Counted from the first letter of the stretch, positions 46,063 through 56,061 are shown. The stretch: DNA of 64,000 bases from Rhodococcus oxybenzonivorans (GCF_003130705.1 NZ_CP021357.1:1-64000); one strand, 5' to 3'. The notes: generated by a model not told the origin, from the sequence alone. Numbers and translations: made by a program.

Positions 46063-47063
46063 CAACGAAAGCACCCGTCCTCAAACTGCTGATCTTCATG
46101 CTCGTGACCACGCTGACCGGGTTCGGTGTCGCCACGGTGGTCGGCAACCTCCGTTTCGGCAGCACACACACCTACAGCGCGGTCTTCACCAGCGCGTCCG
46201 GACTCGGAAACGGTGAGGACGTCCGGGTGGCCGGAGTGCCGATGGGCAAGGTCACCGATGTCGCCCTCAATCCGGACGGCACGGCACTGGTCACCTTCTC
46301 ACTGTCCACCGAGCGTCCCCTGCCCTCTACCACCGAAGCGAAGATCAAGTACAAGAACCTGATCGGGGACCGGTATGTCGACCTGTCCCAGGGCGCCTTC
46401 GATACGCATGCGCTCGACGGCCCGATTCCGCTCGAGCAGACGACCTCGGCCCTCGATCTCGACCAGGTCGTCAACGGTTTCCGTCCACTTCTCCAGGGCC
46501 TGGATCCGGATCAGACCAATCAATTGTCCACCTCTCTGATCCAGGTTCTGAACGGTCAGGAAGCCAGTATCAGCGCGTTGATCTCCCAGATCGACACGTT
46601 CACCAACACCCTCGCCGACCGCGATCAGGCCATCGGCCAAGTGATCACCAACTTCAACACCGTGCTCGGCACCGTCAACAACCGGCACGACCAGTTCGGG
46701 GCACTCGTCGACCAACTGCAACACCTGGTCGCCGGCCTCAACGACGACCGGGATCTGATCAGCCGCTCCCTGGGGCAGATCGACGACGCCTCCAAGACAC
46801 TGGCCGAGGTTCTCACCGAAAACCGGCCCGCCATCGCGCAGGACGTATCCGCCCTCGGCGACCTGGCCGGCCAACTCAATGCCAAGACCGACACGGTGAA
46901 CATGATCCTGGCCAAGTTGCCCGAGAACTACCGTCTGACTGCTCGCGCAGGAGGATACGGAAGCTACGTGAACCTGTTCGTGTGTGGGCTGGCGATCAAG
47001 TACGCGCAAGGGCCGGGCGGACTCACGCCGATGTTCACCGCGCCCGCCGAAAGGTGCAAATAA
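46059..47063 (+). CDS. mceB: MceB-family protein
   Basis: A 334-residue MCE protein with one N-terminal helix, an MCE domain (YSAVFTSASGLGNGEDVRVA-GVPMGKV) and a helical coiled-coil region (about 120-280). The ATG overlaps mceA's stop by 4 bp; its last base is shared with the mceC start. Confidence 0.92.
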   Translation: MTTKAPVLKLLIFMLVTTLTGFGVATVVGNLRFGSTHTYSAVFTSASGLGNGEDVRVAGVPMGKVTDVALNPDGTALVTFSLSTERPLPSTTEAKIKYKNLIGDRYVDLSQGAFDTHALDGPIPLEQTTSALDLDQVVNGFRPLLQGLDPDQTNQLSTSLIQVLNGQEASISALISQIDTFTNTLADRDQAIGQVITNFNTVLGTVNNRHDQFGALVDQLQHLVAGLNDDRDLISRSLGQIDDASKTLAEVLTENRPAIAQDVSALGDLAGQLNAKTDTVNMILAKLPENYRLTARAGGYGSYVNLFVCGLAIKYAQGPGGLTPMFTAPAERCK

Positions 47064-48061
47064 TGATGACCAAATCATTCCTCGAACGAAACCCGATCCG
47101 CGTCGGCGTCGTCGGCACCCTCGTCCTACTCGGCGTAATCGTTGTGGCCCTCAACTACGACACGATCCCCGGCATCGCGGCGAAGACCTATCACGCCGAG
47201 TTCGGCGACGCGAGCGGCCTGGTAGTGGGTGACACCACCCAGATCGCCGGCGTCAAGGTCGGCGAGGTGCGGAAGATCTCGCTGGACGGAGACAAGGTCG
47301 ATGTCGAATTCGATGCCGACAGCGGTGATGTACGCCTCGGCGACGACACGCACGCCACAATCAAGGTCGAGACCGCGCTCGGACGTCGATACATCGAACT
47401 CACACCAGGAGGTGACGGGGAACTTGGCCGCGGTGGCACGATACCGCTGTCCAACACCACCTCCGGATATGACCTGACACGATCGCTCGAAGAGGTGACC
47501 GACAAGGTTTCCAAGACGGACACCGTCGATCTGTCCGGTGCCCTCGACCAGCTTTCGGAAGTCGAGCAGGCGCTGCCCCCGAACCTGCAGTCGTCGCTGA
47601 CGGGGCTGTCCCGGCTGTCCGAGACGGTGGCCAGTCGCGATGCCGACCTGCGTCACCTTTTGACGAACACCGCCGGGGTGAGCGCCCTACTCTCCGACCG
47701 TAGTCAGCGTGTCGCCGAACTACTCGGCCAGGGTCAGTCGCTTTTCGCCGCGCTCAATCAGCGGGCCGACGCCATCCACCACATCCTCGTGCAGGCCCGG
47801 CAGATCGCCGACGAACTCACCGCGCTGAAGCGGGACAACGAAGCCACCCTCGCACCCACCCTCGCGCAGATGGACACCCTGGTGACCACCTTGAACAACA
47901 ACTACGACAACATCAACGCCTCCCTCACCGGTCTCGAGCGCTATTCCCAGCAGATCGGTGACGTCGTGGGCAGCGGACCGTTCTTCGCGGCACTGTTGCA
48001 GAACATCCTGCCCGCGAATCTCGCCGGCCAGCTTCCCGGCAGCCTCGGAGGCCCTCGATGA
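47063..48061 (+). CDS. mceC: MceC-family protein
   Basis: A 332-residue MCE protein: N-terminal helix (about 14-32), MCE domain (YHAEFGDASGLVVGDTTQIA-GVKVGEV), helical tail. I placed the start at 47063, overlapping mceB's stop; the frame stays open further upstream. The end overlaps mceD by 4 bp. Confidence 0.92.
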   Translation: MMTKSFLERNPIRVGVVGTLVLLGVIVVALNYDTIPGIAAKTYHAEFGDASGLVVGDTTQIAGVKVGEVRKISLDGDKVDVEFDADSGDVRLGDDTHATIKVETALGRRYIELTPGGDGELGRGGTIPLSNTTSGYDLTRSLEEVTDKVSKTDTVDLSGALDQLSEVEQALPPNLQSSLTGLSRLSETVASRDADLRHLLTNTAGVSALLSDRSQRVAELLGQGQSLFAALNQRADAIHHILVQARQIADELTALKRDNEATLAPTLAQMDTLVTTLNNNYDNINASLTGLERYSQQIGDVVGSGPFFAALLQNILPANLAGQLPGSLGGPR

Positions 48062-49167
48062 AGGGGACACGCAGGCCGACTGTGCGGATGCCGGCGAAGG
48101 TTCTGCTGCTTATCGTGGTCATCGTCGCCGTCGTGGCCGGAACCGGGGCCTGGGTCGCCAATAACGCCACCCACCACATCTCGGCCTACTTTCGGAGCGC
48201 GACGGGACTGTATGTCGGGGACCGAGTCATGATCCTCGGCGTCGAGGTGGGCCGGGTCAATGAAATTGCCCCGGAAGGCGATCGCGTCCGGATCGAGTTC
48301 GAATACGACGGCGACTACGACGTCCCGGCCGACGCGCAGGCGGTGATCGTGGCACCGGTCCTGGTCACCGGCCGCTACATCCAACTCGCACCGGCCTACA
48401 CCGGCGGCGAGAAGATGCAGGACGGACAGACCATCCCAGTCGAACGCACCGCGGTACCGGTGGAATTCGACGAGGTCAAGGAGCAGGTCGTCAAGCTGGC
48501 CCAGGACGTCGGGCGCACGCCCGAAAATCCCAACGGATCGCTGAACGATTTCGTGTCGAACACCGCAGACACCCTGCGCGGCAACGGTCAGACCCTGCAC
48601 GATTCCCTCGTCAAGCTCTCCGATGCCAGCAGCACCCTCAGCAAGGGCGGGGAGGACCTGTTCGCCTCCGTCCGGAACCTGCAGTCGTTTACCAGCGCAC
48701 TGGCGGCCAACGAGCAGCAGATCACGGCCTTCAGCCGGGAACTCGCGACCACGTCGTCGGTGCTCAACGCCAATCGCACCGAACTCGATGCACTGCTCAA
48801 CAGCATGCTCGTGACCTTCGGTGAGGTCACCCAGTTCCTCCAGGACAATCGTGGGGCACTGACCACCGACGTAGGCAAACTGACCGACATCACCCGCCAG
48901 CTGGTCGACCGTGAGGACGCCCTTGCCTCCATCCTCCACACCGCTCCAACGACGCTGTCGAACTTCTACAACATCTACGACCCGGACTCGAATTCACTGA
49001 CCGCCGCGATAGCCGTTTCCGATACCCCCGACCCACGGTCGTTGATCTGTGCCCTCCTCACCACAGTCGACGCCCCCGCCGACGAATGCATCAAAACCAC
49101 AGGAGCACTGGCAACCGGACTGGTCCAACCCCCGGGCGCGCCGGCACCGAGCGGAGGAACCCGATGA
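48058..49167 (+). CDS. mceD: MceD-family protein
   Basis: A 369-residue MCE protein: basic start, helix at about 13-32, MCE domain (ISAYFRSATGLYVGDRVMIL-GVEVGRV), long helical part and a Pro-rich end. Overlaps both neighbours by 4 bp, showing tight coupling. Confidence 0.92.
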   Translation: MKGTRRPTVRMPAKVLLLIVVIVAVVAGTGAWVANNATHHISAYFRSATGLYVGDRVMILGVEVGRVNEIAPEGDRVRIEFEYDGDYDVPADAQAVIVAPVLVTGRYIQLAPAYTGGEKMQDGQTIPVERTAVPVEFDEVKEQVVKLAQDVGRTPENPNGSLNDFVSNTADTLRGNGQTLHDSLVKLSDASSTLSKGGEDLFASVRNLQSFTSALAANEQQITAFSRELATTSSVLNANRTELDALLNSMLVTFGEVTQFLQDNRGALTTDVGKLTDITRQLVDREDALASILHTAPTTLSNFYNIYDPDSNSLTAAIAVSDTPDPRSLICALLTTVDAPADECIKTTGALATGLVQPPGAPAPSGGTR

Positions 49168-50312
49168 CCTCGATCAAACAACTCACCGCTTACTCGGCCC
49201 TGGTACTCGGGGTGGCGGTGACCTCGACCGGGTGCCGATTCGATGGGATCAACTCCATTCCGTTGCCAGGCAACGCCGTCGGCGGAGACACCTACCAGGT
49301 CACGGTCGAGCTCGCCGACGTCCAGAATCTGGTGGGCAACTCGCCGGTCAAGGCGAACAACGTGATCGTCGGGAACATCGCCCGAATCGGCGGACAAGAC
49401 TGGATCGCTCACCTGACACTCGAGCTCCAGGACAACGCCGAGATCGCGGCGAACGTCACCGCGAAGCTGGCTCAGAACAGTGTGCTTGGATCGCAGTATC
49501 TGGAACTGACGGTTCCCGCCGGTGAAGAACCTAGGGGAACCCTGCAGGACGGGGCCGTCATACCCCTGTCCCGCACCAGCCAGTACGCTTCCACCGAAGA
49601 GGTTCTGTCCGCGTTGTCCCTCGTACTCAATGGCAGTGGGCTGCAGCAGATCCGCACCGTGACCTCCGAACTCGTGCGAGTCCTGGACGGTCGGGAGCAG
49701 AACCTGCACGAGCTGTTCGGGAACCTCGAGACCCTCATGGGCGGGCTCGATCAGCAGCGCGCCGACATCGTCCGCGCGATCGACGGGCTCGACCGGCTCG
49801 GAGCCGAGCTGGCGACGCAGAGCGGAACACTCGATCGCGGCATCGAGACCATCACCCCGGCCATGGGGGTGCTCAACGACCAGCAGCAGCAGCTGACGAC
49901 CATGCTGACCAGCGTCGGTGAGTTCGGTCAGGTCGCCACCGAGGTGCTCGACAGCAGCCGGGAGGATCTGCACGCTAATCTCACGGCGCTGCAGCCCACG
50001 TTGAGCCAGCTCGCCTCCGTCGGGGATTCGATCCCCGAGGCGCTCAAGATCGCCACAACCCTGCCGTTCCCGATCGAAACCACCGACCGCGCGGCGCGTG
50101 GTGACTACGTGAACCTGTTCCTCACCCTCGACGTGAGCGCCGAGACCGTGGGCGGCAAGGTCCTCGGCAGCATTCCGGTATCCGAGCTCGCCGGGCTCAA
50201 CCCCGCCAGACAAGCCGCCAACCCGCTGCTGGCACCCACCGAGCCGCGCCAGGCCACACTCCCCGCAACTCCGGCTGCTGGCACACCTCAACAGCAGGGA
50301 GGTCAACGCTGA
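49164..50312 (+). CDS. mceE: MceE-family lipoprotein
   Basis: A 382-residue MCE protein with a lipoprotein signal (ALVLGVAVTSTGC, lipid-bearing Cys24), as usual for MceE. The MCE domain follows (VTVELADVQNLVGNSPVKAN), then helices. ATG 49164 has GGAGGAA before it and overlaps mceD. Confidence 0.92.
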   Translation: MTSIKQLTAYSALVLGVAVTSTGCRFDGINSIPLPGNAVGGDTYQVTVELADVQNLVGNSPVKANNVIVGNIARIGGQDWIAHLTLELQDNAEIAANVTAKLAQNSVLGSQYLELTVPAGEEPRGTLQDGAVIPLSRTSQYASTEEVLSALSLVLNGSGLQQIRTVTSELVRVLDGREQNLHELFGNLETLMGGLDQQRADIVRAIDGLDRLGAELATQSGTLDRGIETITPAMGVLNDQQQQLTTMLTSVGEFGQVATEVLDSSREDLHANLTALQPTLSQLASVGDSIPEALKIATTLPFPIETTDRAARGDYVNLFLTLDVSAETVGGKVLGSIPVSELAGLNPARQAANPLLAPTEPRQATLPATPAAGTPQQQGGQR

Positions 50313-51781
50313 TGCGCACCAAACTGGTTCGAATCCAACTCGTCATCTTCACCGTCGTCGCTCTCGTCGCCGTGGGCAACTCCGTCTACAGCTACATGGG
50401 CCTGAAGCGGTTCTCGGGTATCGGAATGTACTCGGTGGATGTCGAACTCGAACGAGCGGGAGGACTCTATCCGAATGCGCTCGTCACCTACCGCGGCGTC
50501 GATGTCGGCGTCGTCGAATCGCTCGACGTGAACCCCGACCATGTGACCGTGCACCTGCAGCTGGACTCCGACCACAAGGTTCCCCAGTCGACCGACGCCT
50601 ACGTGCGCAGCGTCTCCGCGATCGGTGAGCAGTATGTCGACCTGGTGCCGACCACCTCGGAGGGGCCGTTCCTGGCCGACGGCGACGTGATCGACCGATC
50701 GCGCACCACCCTGCCCGTGCCGGCCGCGAAGGTGGTGGACGAGGTCAACACGCTCCTCGAGGGGCTGCCCAAAGAGGATCTGAAGACCACCGTCGACGAG
50801 GCGTACATCGCCTTCAACGGCGCCGGGCCCGCCCTGTCCCGGTTGATCGACTCCGCCCGCCCGCTCATCGCGCTCGCGCAAGCGAACCTGAAACCGACCA
50901 CCACCTTGATCGACGACGTCGAGCCGGTCCTCGGTGCGGCCAACGAGGCCGGCCCGGATATCTCCAGCTTCGCCACCGATCTGGCCTCGTTCACCGAGCA
51001 GCTGACCATGAACGACACTCAGATTCGCGGCGTGTTGGACAACGGCCCCGCCTTCTTCGACGCGTTCGGTGGAACCATGACCGACCTCCAGCCGTCTCTG
51101 CCGTTGCTGTTGGCGAACCTGCAGAGCGCCGGGGAAGTGTTGCGGGTCAACGTGCCCGGTCTCCGCCAGATTTTGGTGATCTACCCGGCGATCTCGGCCG
51201 CGATGAACTACTCAGCTCTGGGCGTGCAGGGCGCAGACCGCACCTACGGGCAGGGACCGCTCGATATCAAGCTGGGCAACACCGCCAATCCCCTGCCCTG
51301 TACCGAGGGATACGAGCAGACCCAGCGCCGCGACCCCGGCGACCTGTCCGCCGCCGAACCAGCCACCGACCCCTACTGCAAGTTGCCTCCGAACGAGCCC
51401 CGCGTGGTCCGCGGCGCCCGCAACCTTCCCTGCGCCACCGACCCCTCCGTGCGCACGGCTGAAGTCGGTGAATGCCCCGGCGGCCTGCCCTCGAGCTGGC
51501 CGCAGATGCTCGCACGGCCGGGGCAGCCCTACGTCCCGGCACCGGGAGAACCGCCCGCCGCTCCACCGGAGCCCGAGCAGTCGGGCAACTCGCAGCAGGC
51601 GCCTGTCACGGTAACCCCGGCCTCCTGGGACAGCCGGCAACCACGGGCGATCGCCACCGCACCCTACGACCCGATCACCGGCACGTTCCGCGCCCCAGAC
51701 GGCGCCCTGTACTCCATCGACGCCAAGTCCCCAACCCAGTCCGAGGAGGAACTGACATGGCAAAGTCTGCTACAGCGTTAG
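50312..51781 (+). CDS. mceF: MceF-family protein
   Basis: A 489-residue MCE protein: N-terminal helix, MCE domain (YSVDVELERAGGLYPNALVT-YRGVDVG), helices, then a Pro-rich, probably disordered tail from about residue 400 (PGEPPAAPPEPEQSG) as in other MceF proteins. Start overlaps mceE's stop by one base. Confidence 0.92.
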   Translation: MRTKLVRIQLVIFTVVALVAVGNSVYSYMGLKRFSGIGMYSVDVELERAGGLYPNALVTYRGVDVGVVESLDVNPDHVTVHLQLDSDHKVPQSTDAYVRSVSAIGEQYVDLVPTTSEGPFLADGDVIDRSRTTLPVPAAKVVDEVNTLLEGLPKEDLKTTVDEAYIAFNGAGPALSRLIDSARPLIALAQANLKPTTTLIDDVEPVLGAANEAGPDISSFATDLASFTEQLTMNDTQIRGVLDNGPAFFDAFGGTMTDLQPSLPLLLANLQSAGEVLRVNVPGLRQILVIYPAISAAMNYSALGVQGADRTYGQGPLDIKLGNTANPLPCTEGYEQTQRRDPGDLSAAEPATDPYCKLPPNEPRVVRGARNLPCATDPSVRTAEVGECPGGLPSSWPQMLARPGQPYVPAPGEPPAAPPEPEQSGNSQQAPVTVTPASWDSRQPRAIATAPYDPITGTFRAPDGALYSIDAKSPTQSEEELTWQSLLQR

Positions 51782-52371
51782 CCACCGAGACGATCGACGA
51801 CGAAAACGTCCTCGATCGACCCGAACCACCACCCGAAACCCCGACGACCGCCGCCGACGATTCCGGCGACTCCGCCCGCCGACGGACCGGCCGGATCACT
51901 CTCGCTGCGATCGTGTTCCTCGGCGCCCTCATGCTGGCCGGCACAGTTCTGGGGGTCAGATCGTGGAACGACTGGCGGACCACGGAAACCGCCGCAACCC
52001 GCGACGTCACCATCCTCGACACTGCCGCCCAGATGGCGACCAACCTGGTCACCCTCCGCCACCAGAGCCTCGACGAGGACATCCAGAAAGTCTCCGACGG
52101 AACCACCGGACCATTCCACGACCAATTCACCACTTCCTCAGGCGGTTTCGGTGACGTGCTGAACCAGGGACAGGTCGAGTCCACGGGCGAAGTGAAATCC
52201 GCCGGGATCGTCGACGCGACGGACGATCACGCCACCGTCCTGGCGGCAGTCACCTCGACGGTCAAGAACACCGAGGCCCCCGACGGTGAGATGCGGGTCT
52301 ACCGCATGAAAATGACCCTCGACCTGGTCGACGGTCGCTGGCTCGTATCCAACGTGGAGTTCGTCGCATGA
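51757..52371 (+). CDS. Mce-associated membrane protein 1
   Basis: A 204-residue protein: acidic cytoplasmic head (1-48), one membrane helix (about 50-68), outer alpha+beta domain of the Mce-associated family (TAAQMATNLVTLRHQSLDED, later VYRMKMTLDLVDGRWLVSNV). Its ATG lies inside the end of mceF. Such proteins stabilise Mce complexes. Confidence 0.88.
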   Translation: MAKSATALATETIDDENVLDRPEPPPETPTTAADDSGDSARRRTGRITLAAIVFLGALMLAGTVLGVRSWNDWRTTETAATRDVTILDTAAQMATNLVTLRHQSLDEDIQKVSDGTTGPFHDQFTTSSGGFGDVLNQGQVESTGEVKSAGIVDATDDHATVLAAVTSTVKNTEAPDGEMRVYRMKMTLDLVDGRWLVSNVEFVA

Positions 52372-52898
52372 TTACCTACCTCGCTCGCATCACCTCGCTC
52401 CTCGGCACGTGGAGCAGCCGCAAACGCGCCCTGGTGGTCGCCGGACTCGGCGTCCTGGCGGTCGCGGTGACGATCGCCAGTGCGACACTGACGATCCGCG
52501 CCCACGAAGGCCGCAGCCAGGAAGACACCCGGCACCAGGCCCGCGCGCATGCCGCGCAGATGGTTCCCGACATCCTGTCCTACGACTTCAACACCATCGA
52601 CGACCACTTCACCAACGCACTGGAGTATCTCGGGGGCGACTTCCGCACTCAGTTCGAAAGCGTGAGCAAAGACGTCATCATCCCCTCCGCGAAGGAACGA
52701 CAGGTGGTCACCTCGGCGACCGTCGTGGAATCCTCCGTGGTCTCTGCCGACGCCGACGCCGCCACCGTGCTGATGTTCCTCAACCAGTCGACCACCAGCA
52801 CCGACAGCCCTGCACCCAAGCTGGACGGCAGCCGCGTCCAGGTTTCACTGCAGCGCGATGGAGATTCCTGGCAGATCACCGAAATGACCCCGGTATGA
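52368..52898 (+). CDS. Mce-associated membrane protein 2
   Basis: A 176-residue protein of the same plan: one helix (about 20-40), then an outer domain (ILSYDFNTIDDHFTNALEYL, RVQVSLQRDGDSWQITEMTP). 4-bp overlap with the preceding gene. Confidence 0.88.
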   Translation: MITYLARITSLLGTWSSRKRALVVAGLGVLAVAVTIASATLTIRAHEGRSQEDTRHQARAHAAQMVPDILSYDFNTIDDHFTNALEYLGGDFRTQFESVSKDVIIPSAKERQVVTSATVVESSVVSADADAATVLMFLNQSTTSTDSPAPKLDGSRVQVSLQRDGDSWQITEMTPV

Positions 52899-52959
52899 GC
52901 TCCCGCATCAACTACCCGAGTTCCCCCCCAGTTCACGAAATCGACGTAAGGAAGTCACG

Positions 52960-54012
52960 ATGGGTGTCGAAGTTTCAGTCAGCGACCTGACCAAGTCGTT
53001 CGGCTCGCAGAGGATCTGGCAGGACGTGTCGTTGACGCTTCCGTCAGGTGAGGTCAGCGCGCTGCTCGGGCCGTCGGGAACCGGTAAGTCGGTGTTCTTG
53101 AAGTCGCTGATCGGCCTGCTCCGCCCGGAGCAGGGCTCCATCGTGATCGACGGCACCAACATTCTCGAGTGCTCCTCCAAGGAGCTCTACGAGATCCGGA
53201 AACTGTTCGGGGTGCTGTTCCAGGACGGCGCCCTGTTCGGGTCGATGAACCTATACGACAACGTGGCGTTCCCGCTGCGCGAGCACACCAAGAAGTCCGA
53301 GTCCGACGTCCGCAAGATCGTGATGGAGAAGATGGAACTCGTCGGTCTCCTCGGGGCCGAGGAGAAGCTCCCCGGCGAGATCTCCGGCGGTATGCGCAAA
53401 CGCGCGGGCCTGGCCCGCGCCCTGGTGCTGGATCCGCAGATCATTCTGGTGGACGAGCCGGACTCAGGCCTGGACCCGGTGCGCACCACCTACATCTCGC
53501 AGACGTTGATCGACATCAACGCCGAGATCGACGCGACGATTTTGATCGTCTCGCACAACATCAACCTCGCCCGGACGGTGCCGGACAACATTGGCATGCT
53601 TTTCCGTAAGGAACTGGTGATGTTCGGACCCCGCGAGGTGCTGCTCACCAGTGAGGAGCCGGTGGTCAAACAGTTCCTCAACGGCACCATGATCGGCCCG
53701 ATCGGCATGTCCGAGGAAAAGGACGAAGCCACCATGGCCGCCGAACAAGCGATGGTCGACGCCGGCCACCACGCCGGTGGCGTCGACGACGTCGAGGGCA
53801 TCGTCCCGCAGATGAAGGCCACCCCCGGAATGCCGTTCCGCCAAGCCGTCACCCGCAGACAGGAACGCGTCCGTCACATCCTGCACACCCTGCCCGAAAG
53901 CGCGCAGATCGCGATCCAGGAAAGCTTCGACGAACACCAGCTTTATAACGAGTTCGATTACGTCACTGAGGAAATCGACACCACCGACGTGCATGAATGG
54001 AGCACGCCATGA
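52960..54012 (+). CDS. mceG: ATPase subunit of the Mce transporter (MceG/Mkl-like)
   Basis: A 350-residue ABC ATPase: Walker A GPSGTGKS (about 36-43), Q-loop LFQDGALFGSM, signature ISGGMRKRAGLARAL, Walker B IILVDEPDSGLD, H-loop IVSHN. The C-terminal extension (about 245-350) is typical of MceG/Mkl. In mycobacteria one unlinked MceG serves several Mce systems; here it is within the gene set, so this transporter is self-contained. Confidence 0.93.
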   Translation: MGVEVSVSDLTKSFGSQRIWQDVSLTLPSGEVSALLGPSGTGKSVFLKSLIGLLRPEQGSIVIDGTNILECSSKELYEIRKLFGVLFQDGALFGSMNLYDNVAFPLREHTKKSESDVRKIVMEKMELVGLLGAEEKLPGEISGGMRKRAGLARALVLDPQIILVDEPDSGLDPVRTTYISQTLIDINAEIDATILIVSHNINLARTVPDNIGMLFRKELVMFGPREVLLTSEEPVVKQFLNGTMIGPIGMSEEKDEATMAAEQAMVDAGHHAGGVDDVEGIVPQMKATPGMPFRQAVTRRQERVRHILHTLPESAQIAIQESFDEHQLYNEFDYVTEEIDTTDVHEWSTP

Positions 54013-54086
54013 CCCGGCTCGCGGAACGGGCGAGCCCAATGGGGGGACGCGAAGACGACTATCCGATGTAGAGAAACGAGCGCAAG

Positions 54087-55439
54087 ATGTCCGACCCCTC
54101 CGCCATCATCACGGCGATCGTCATCGCCGTCGGTGGCGCCGCGAACAACACCGCCCTGCCGCCCGAAGTGAAAACACCGGTCACCGACGCCCTAGCGGCG
54201 GTCGAGCAGGCAGCACCAGCCCTCGATCAACAGGTCGGAGATGTGTTGGCAACACTTCCCACCCCCGTGCAGCAGTTTGCGCAGCAAGGGATCGACAATG
54301 CGGCGCAGGCGATGTCGGAGGTGATACCCCCTCAACCCCCGCCCGCGCCGCCGATCCCGCTTCCTCCGGCCGACACACCCCCACGACCAGATCCCGCCCC
54401 TGCAGAACCCGTGCCGCCGGCAGACCGCGCCGTCGTACCCAGCCCCGGCACCGCTGCCACCGACGGATCCGATGGAGGATATTGGAGCAGTGCCAATTTC
54501 GCAGACACCGCGTCTCTCGCACCGATCAGCAGCGTACTGCCCCGCCTCACTTTGGCCCCCGGTAATACTTTCGCCACCTTCGTGCCCTGGCTGAACAAGG
54601 CCGGCGCACTGTGCGACGGGATCACAGCGCCTACGCTCGCGGCACTCTATTCAGCGGAGAACGGATTCCGCTACGGACCGTCAGCCCCGGTATCTCCGGT
54701 CGGCGCCAAGGGCCCCGGTCAATTCATGGATGGAACCTGGCGCACGTACGGCAAGGACGCCGACGGTGACGGTACCGCAGATGTTCTCGGCGTCGCGGAC
54801 TCCGTCATGGCCTCCGGGCATTTGTTGTGCGACATGTACACCCAGATCGACTCGTGGAAGCACCAAGGACGAGTCCGCGGGGACACCCTCGACCTGGCGA
54901 TCGCCGGCTACAACGCCGGCCTGGGCGCCGTGCTCGCCTCTCGGGGAATGCCCTCCGGTAGCCCTGACTACGAGAATCAGACAAAACCGTACGTCGCGAA
55001 GATCCGCGCGTCCGAGGCCTACTTCGCCAGCTTGCTCTCCCCCTTCGGGGGACCGGCCCTGTCCGAGGCCGGCGCACGGGTCGTCCAGAGCGCCATGAAG
55101 TTTCTCGGCCTTCCCTACGTATGGGGCGGCGGAAACATTCACGGCCCCTCGCAGGGCGGATTCGACTGCTCCGGCCTGACCTCCTACGCGTTGTACGCGG
55201 CGACCGCCGGGAAGGTCGTCCTCCCGCGCACCTCCGAGACCCAGTGGAACGTCGGTCTCGAACGGCCCCTCGCCGAGGCAGTGCCCGGTGACCTGTTGTT
55301 TGGGAACTGGGGACCGAACGGGCCGGGACACGTCGCCATCTACATCGGGAACGGGCAGATGATCCATGCGCCGACAACGGGTGACGTAGTACGTGTGGCG
55401 GCGGTTTTCGACGATATGCGGGTGCGACACGTGATGTGA
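54087..55439 (+). CDS. Cell-wall hydrolase: lytic transglycosylase plus NlpC/P60
   Basis: A 450-residue protein: an N-terminal hydrophobic stretch, a Pro-rich linker (about 80-130), a lysozyme-like transglycosylase domain (about 165-300; Glu191 in LYSAENGF, then GAKGPGQFM and AIAGYNAGLGAV) and a C-terminal NlpC/P60 peptidase (about 330-450; Cys361 in GFDCSGLT, His415 in GPGHVAIYIG). It would cut glycan and peptide bonds of peptidoglycan outside the membrane. It follows the Mce ATPase by 74 bp in the same direction, so may open the wall for the Mce tunnel (inference). Confidence 0.88.
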   Translation: MSDPSAIITAIVIAVGGAANNTALPPEVKTPVTDALAAVEQAAPALDQQVGDVLATLPTPVQQFAQQGIDNAAQAMSEVIPPQPPPAPPIPLPPADTPPRPDPAPAEPVPPADRAVVPSPGTAATDGSDGGYWSSANFADTASLAPISSVLPRLTLAPGNTFATFVPWLNKAGALCDGITAPTLAALYSAENGFRYGPSAPVSPVGAKGPGQFMDGTWRTYGKDADGDGTADVLGVADSVMASGHLLCDMYTQIDSWKHQGRVRGDTLDLAIAGYNAGLGAVLASRGMPSGSPDYENQTKPYVAKIRASEAYFASLLSPFGGPALSEAGARVVQSAMKFLGLPYVWGGGNIHGPSQGGFDCSGLTSYALYAATAGKVVLPRTSETQWNVGLERPLAEAVPGDLLFGNWGPNGPGHVAIYIGNGQMIHAPTTGDVVRVAAVFDDMRVRHVM

Positions 55440-55705
55440 CACCCGAGGGGCAGTATGTGTTCGACGCCGCCGCCGAAAGGCATTTCACCCCGAAACACGA
55501 GTACGACCACTTCGTCTCTTTTTCTTTACTGTTCCCCTGTGGGTGCCGGGCACCGTCGTTGTCTTCTCTATATTCGGTAGAATCTGCGCCAGTTGGACAT
55601 CCAGGTTGCGTTGGGCGTTTCCAGCCGGTCAGGCCTGTGTCTCTGGCACATCGGTTTAGTTCTGACTCAGGGTGATCCGGCCTGCGAATGTGGTCGCGAA
55701 TGCGT

Positions 55706-56034
55706 TCAGTGCCGGCGTGCCCGGCGCAGAATCTCGCGTTCGAGCTGCCATTCCTTCTCCGCACCCCGCAGCCGAGCATTCTCCGAGCGCAGCCGCGCGA
55801 GCTCGTCCGACTCGGTCCCGTCGGCGCCGGTACTGCGGTCCTGCGACGGCCCGTTACGGGCGGTGTCCTTGCGAACCCACGTCCGCAGCGTCTCGCCAGT
55901 GATCCCAGGTCCGCAGCCACCACAGCGTATGTGCGTTTACCGTCGGCCGCGCGATACAACGCGACCGCGTCCTTCCGGAATTCCTCCGGGTACAGAGACG
56001 GGCGTCCCACCTCGACATCCTTCTGGCTCTCCAT
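55706..56034 (-). pseudogene. IS3-family OrfA remnant, frameshifted
   Basis: Starts near MESQKDVEVGRPSLYPEEF with RKDAVALYRAADGKRTYAVV; one base appears missing near 55907, after which TWVRKDTARNGPSQDRSTGA and ENARLRGAEKEWQLEREILR follow in the right frame and stop at 55706. The matching OrfB is absent. It truncates the other IS3 remnant to its right. Confidence 0.7.
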
Positions 56035-56061
56035 TGGAACCATTGTCAGGGGTGTCCACTG

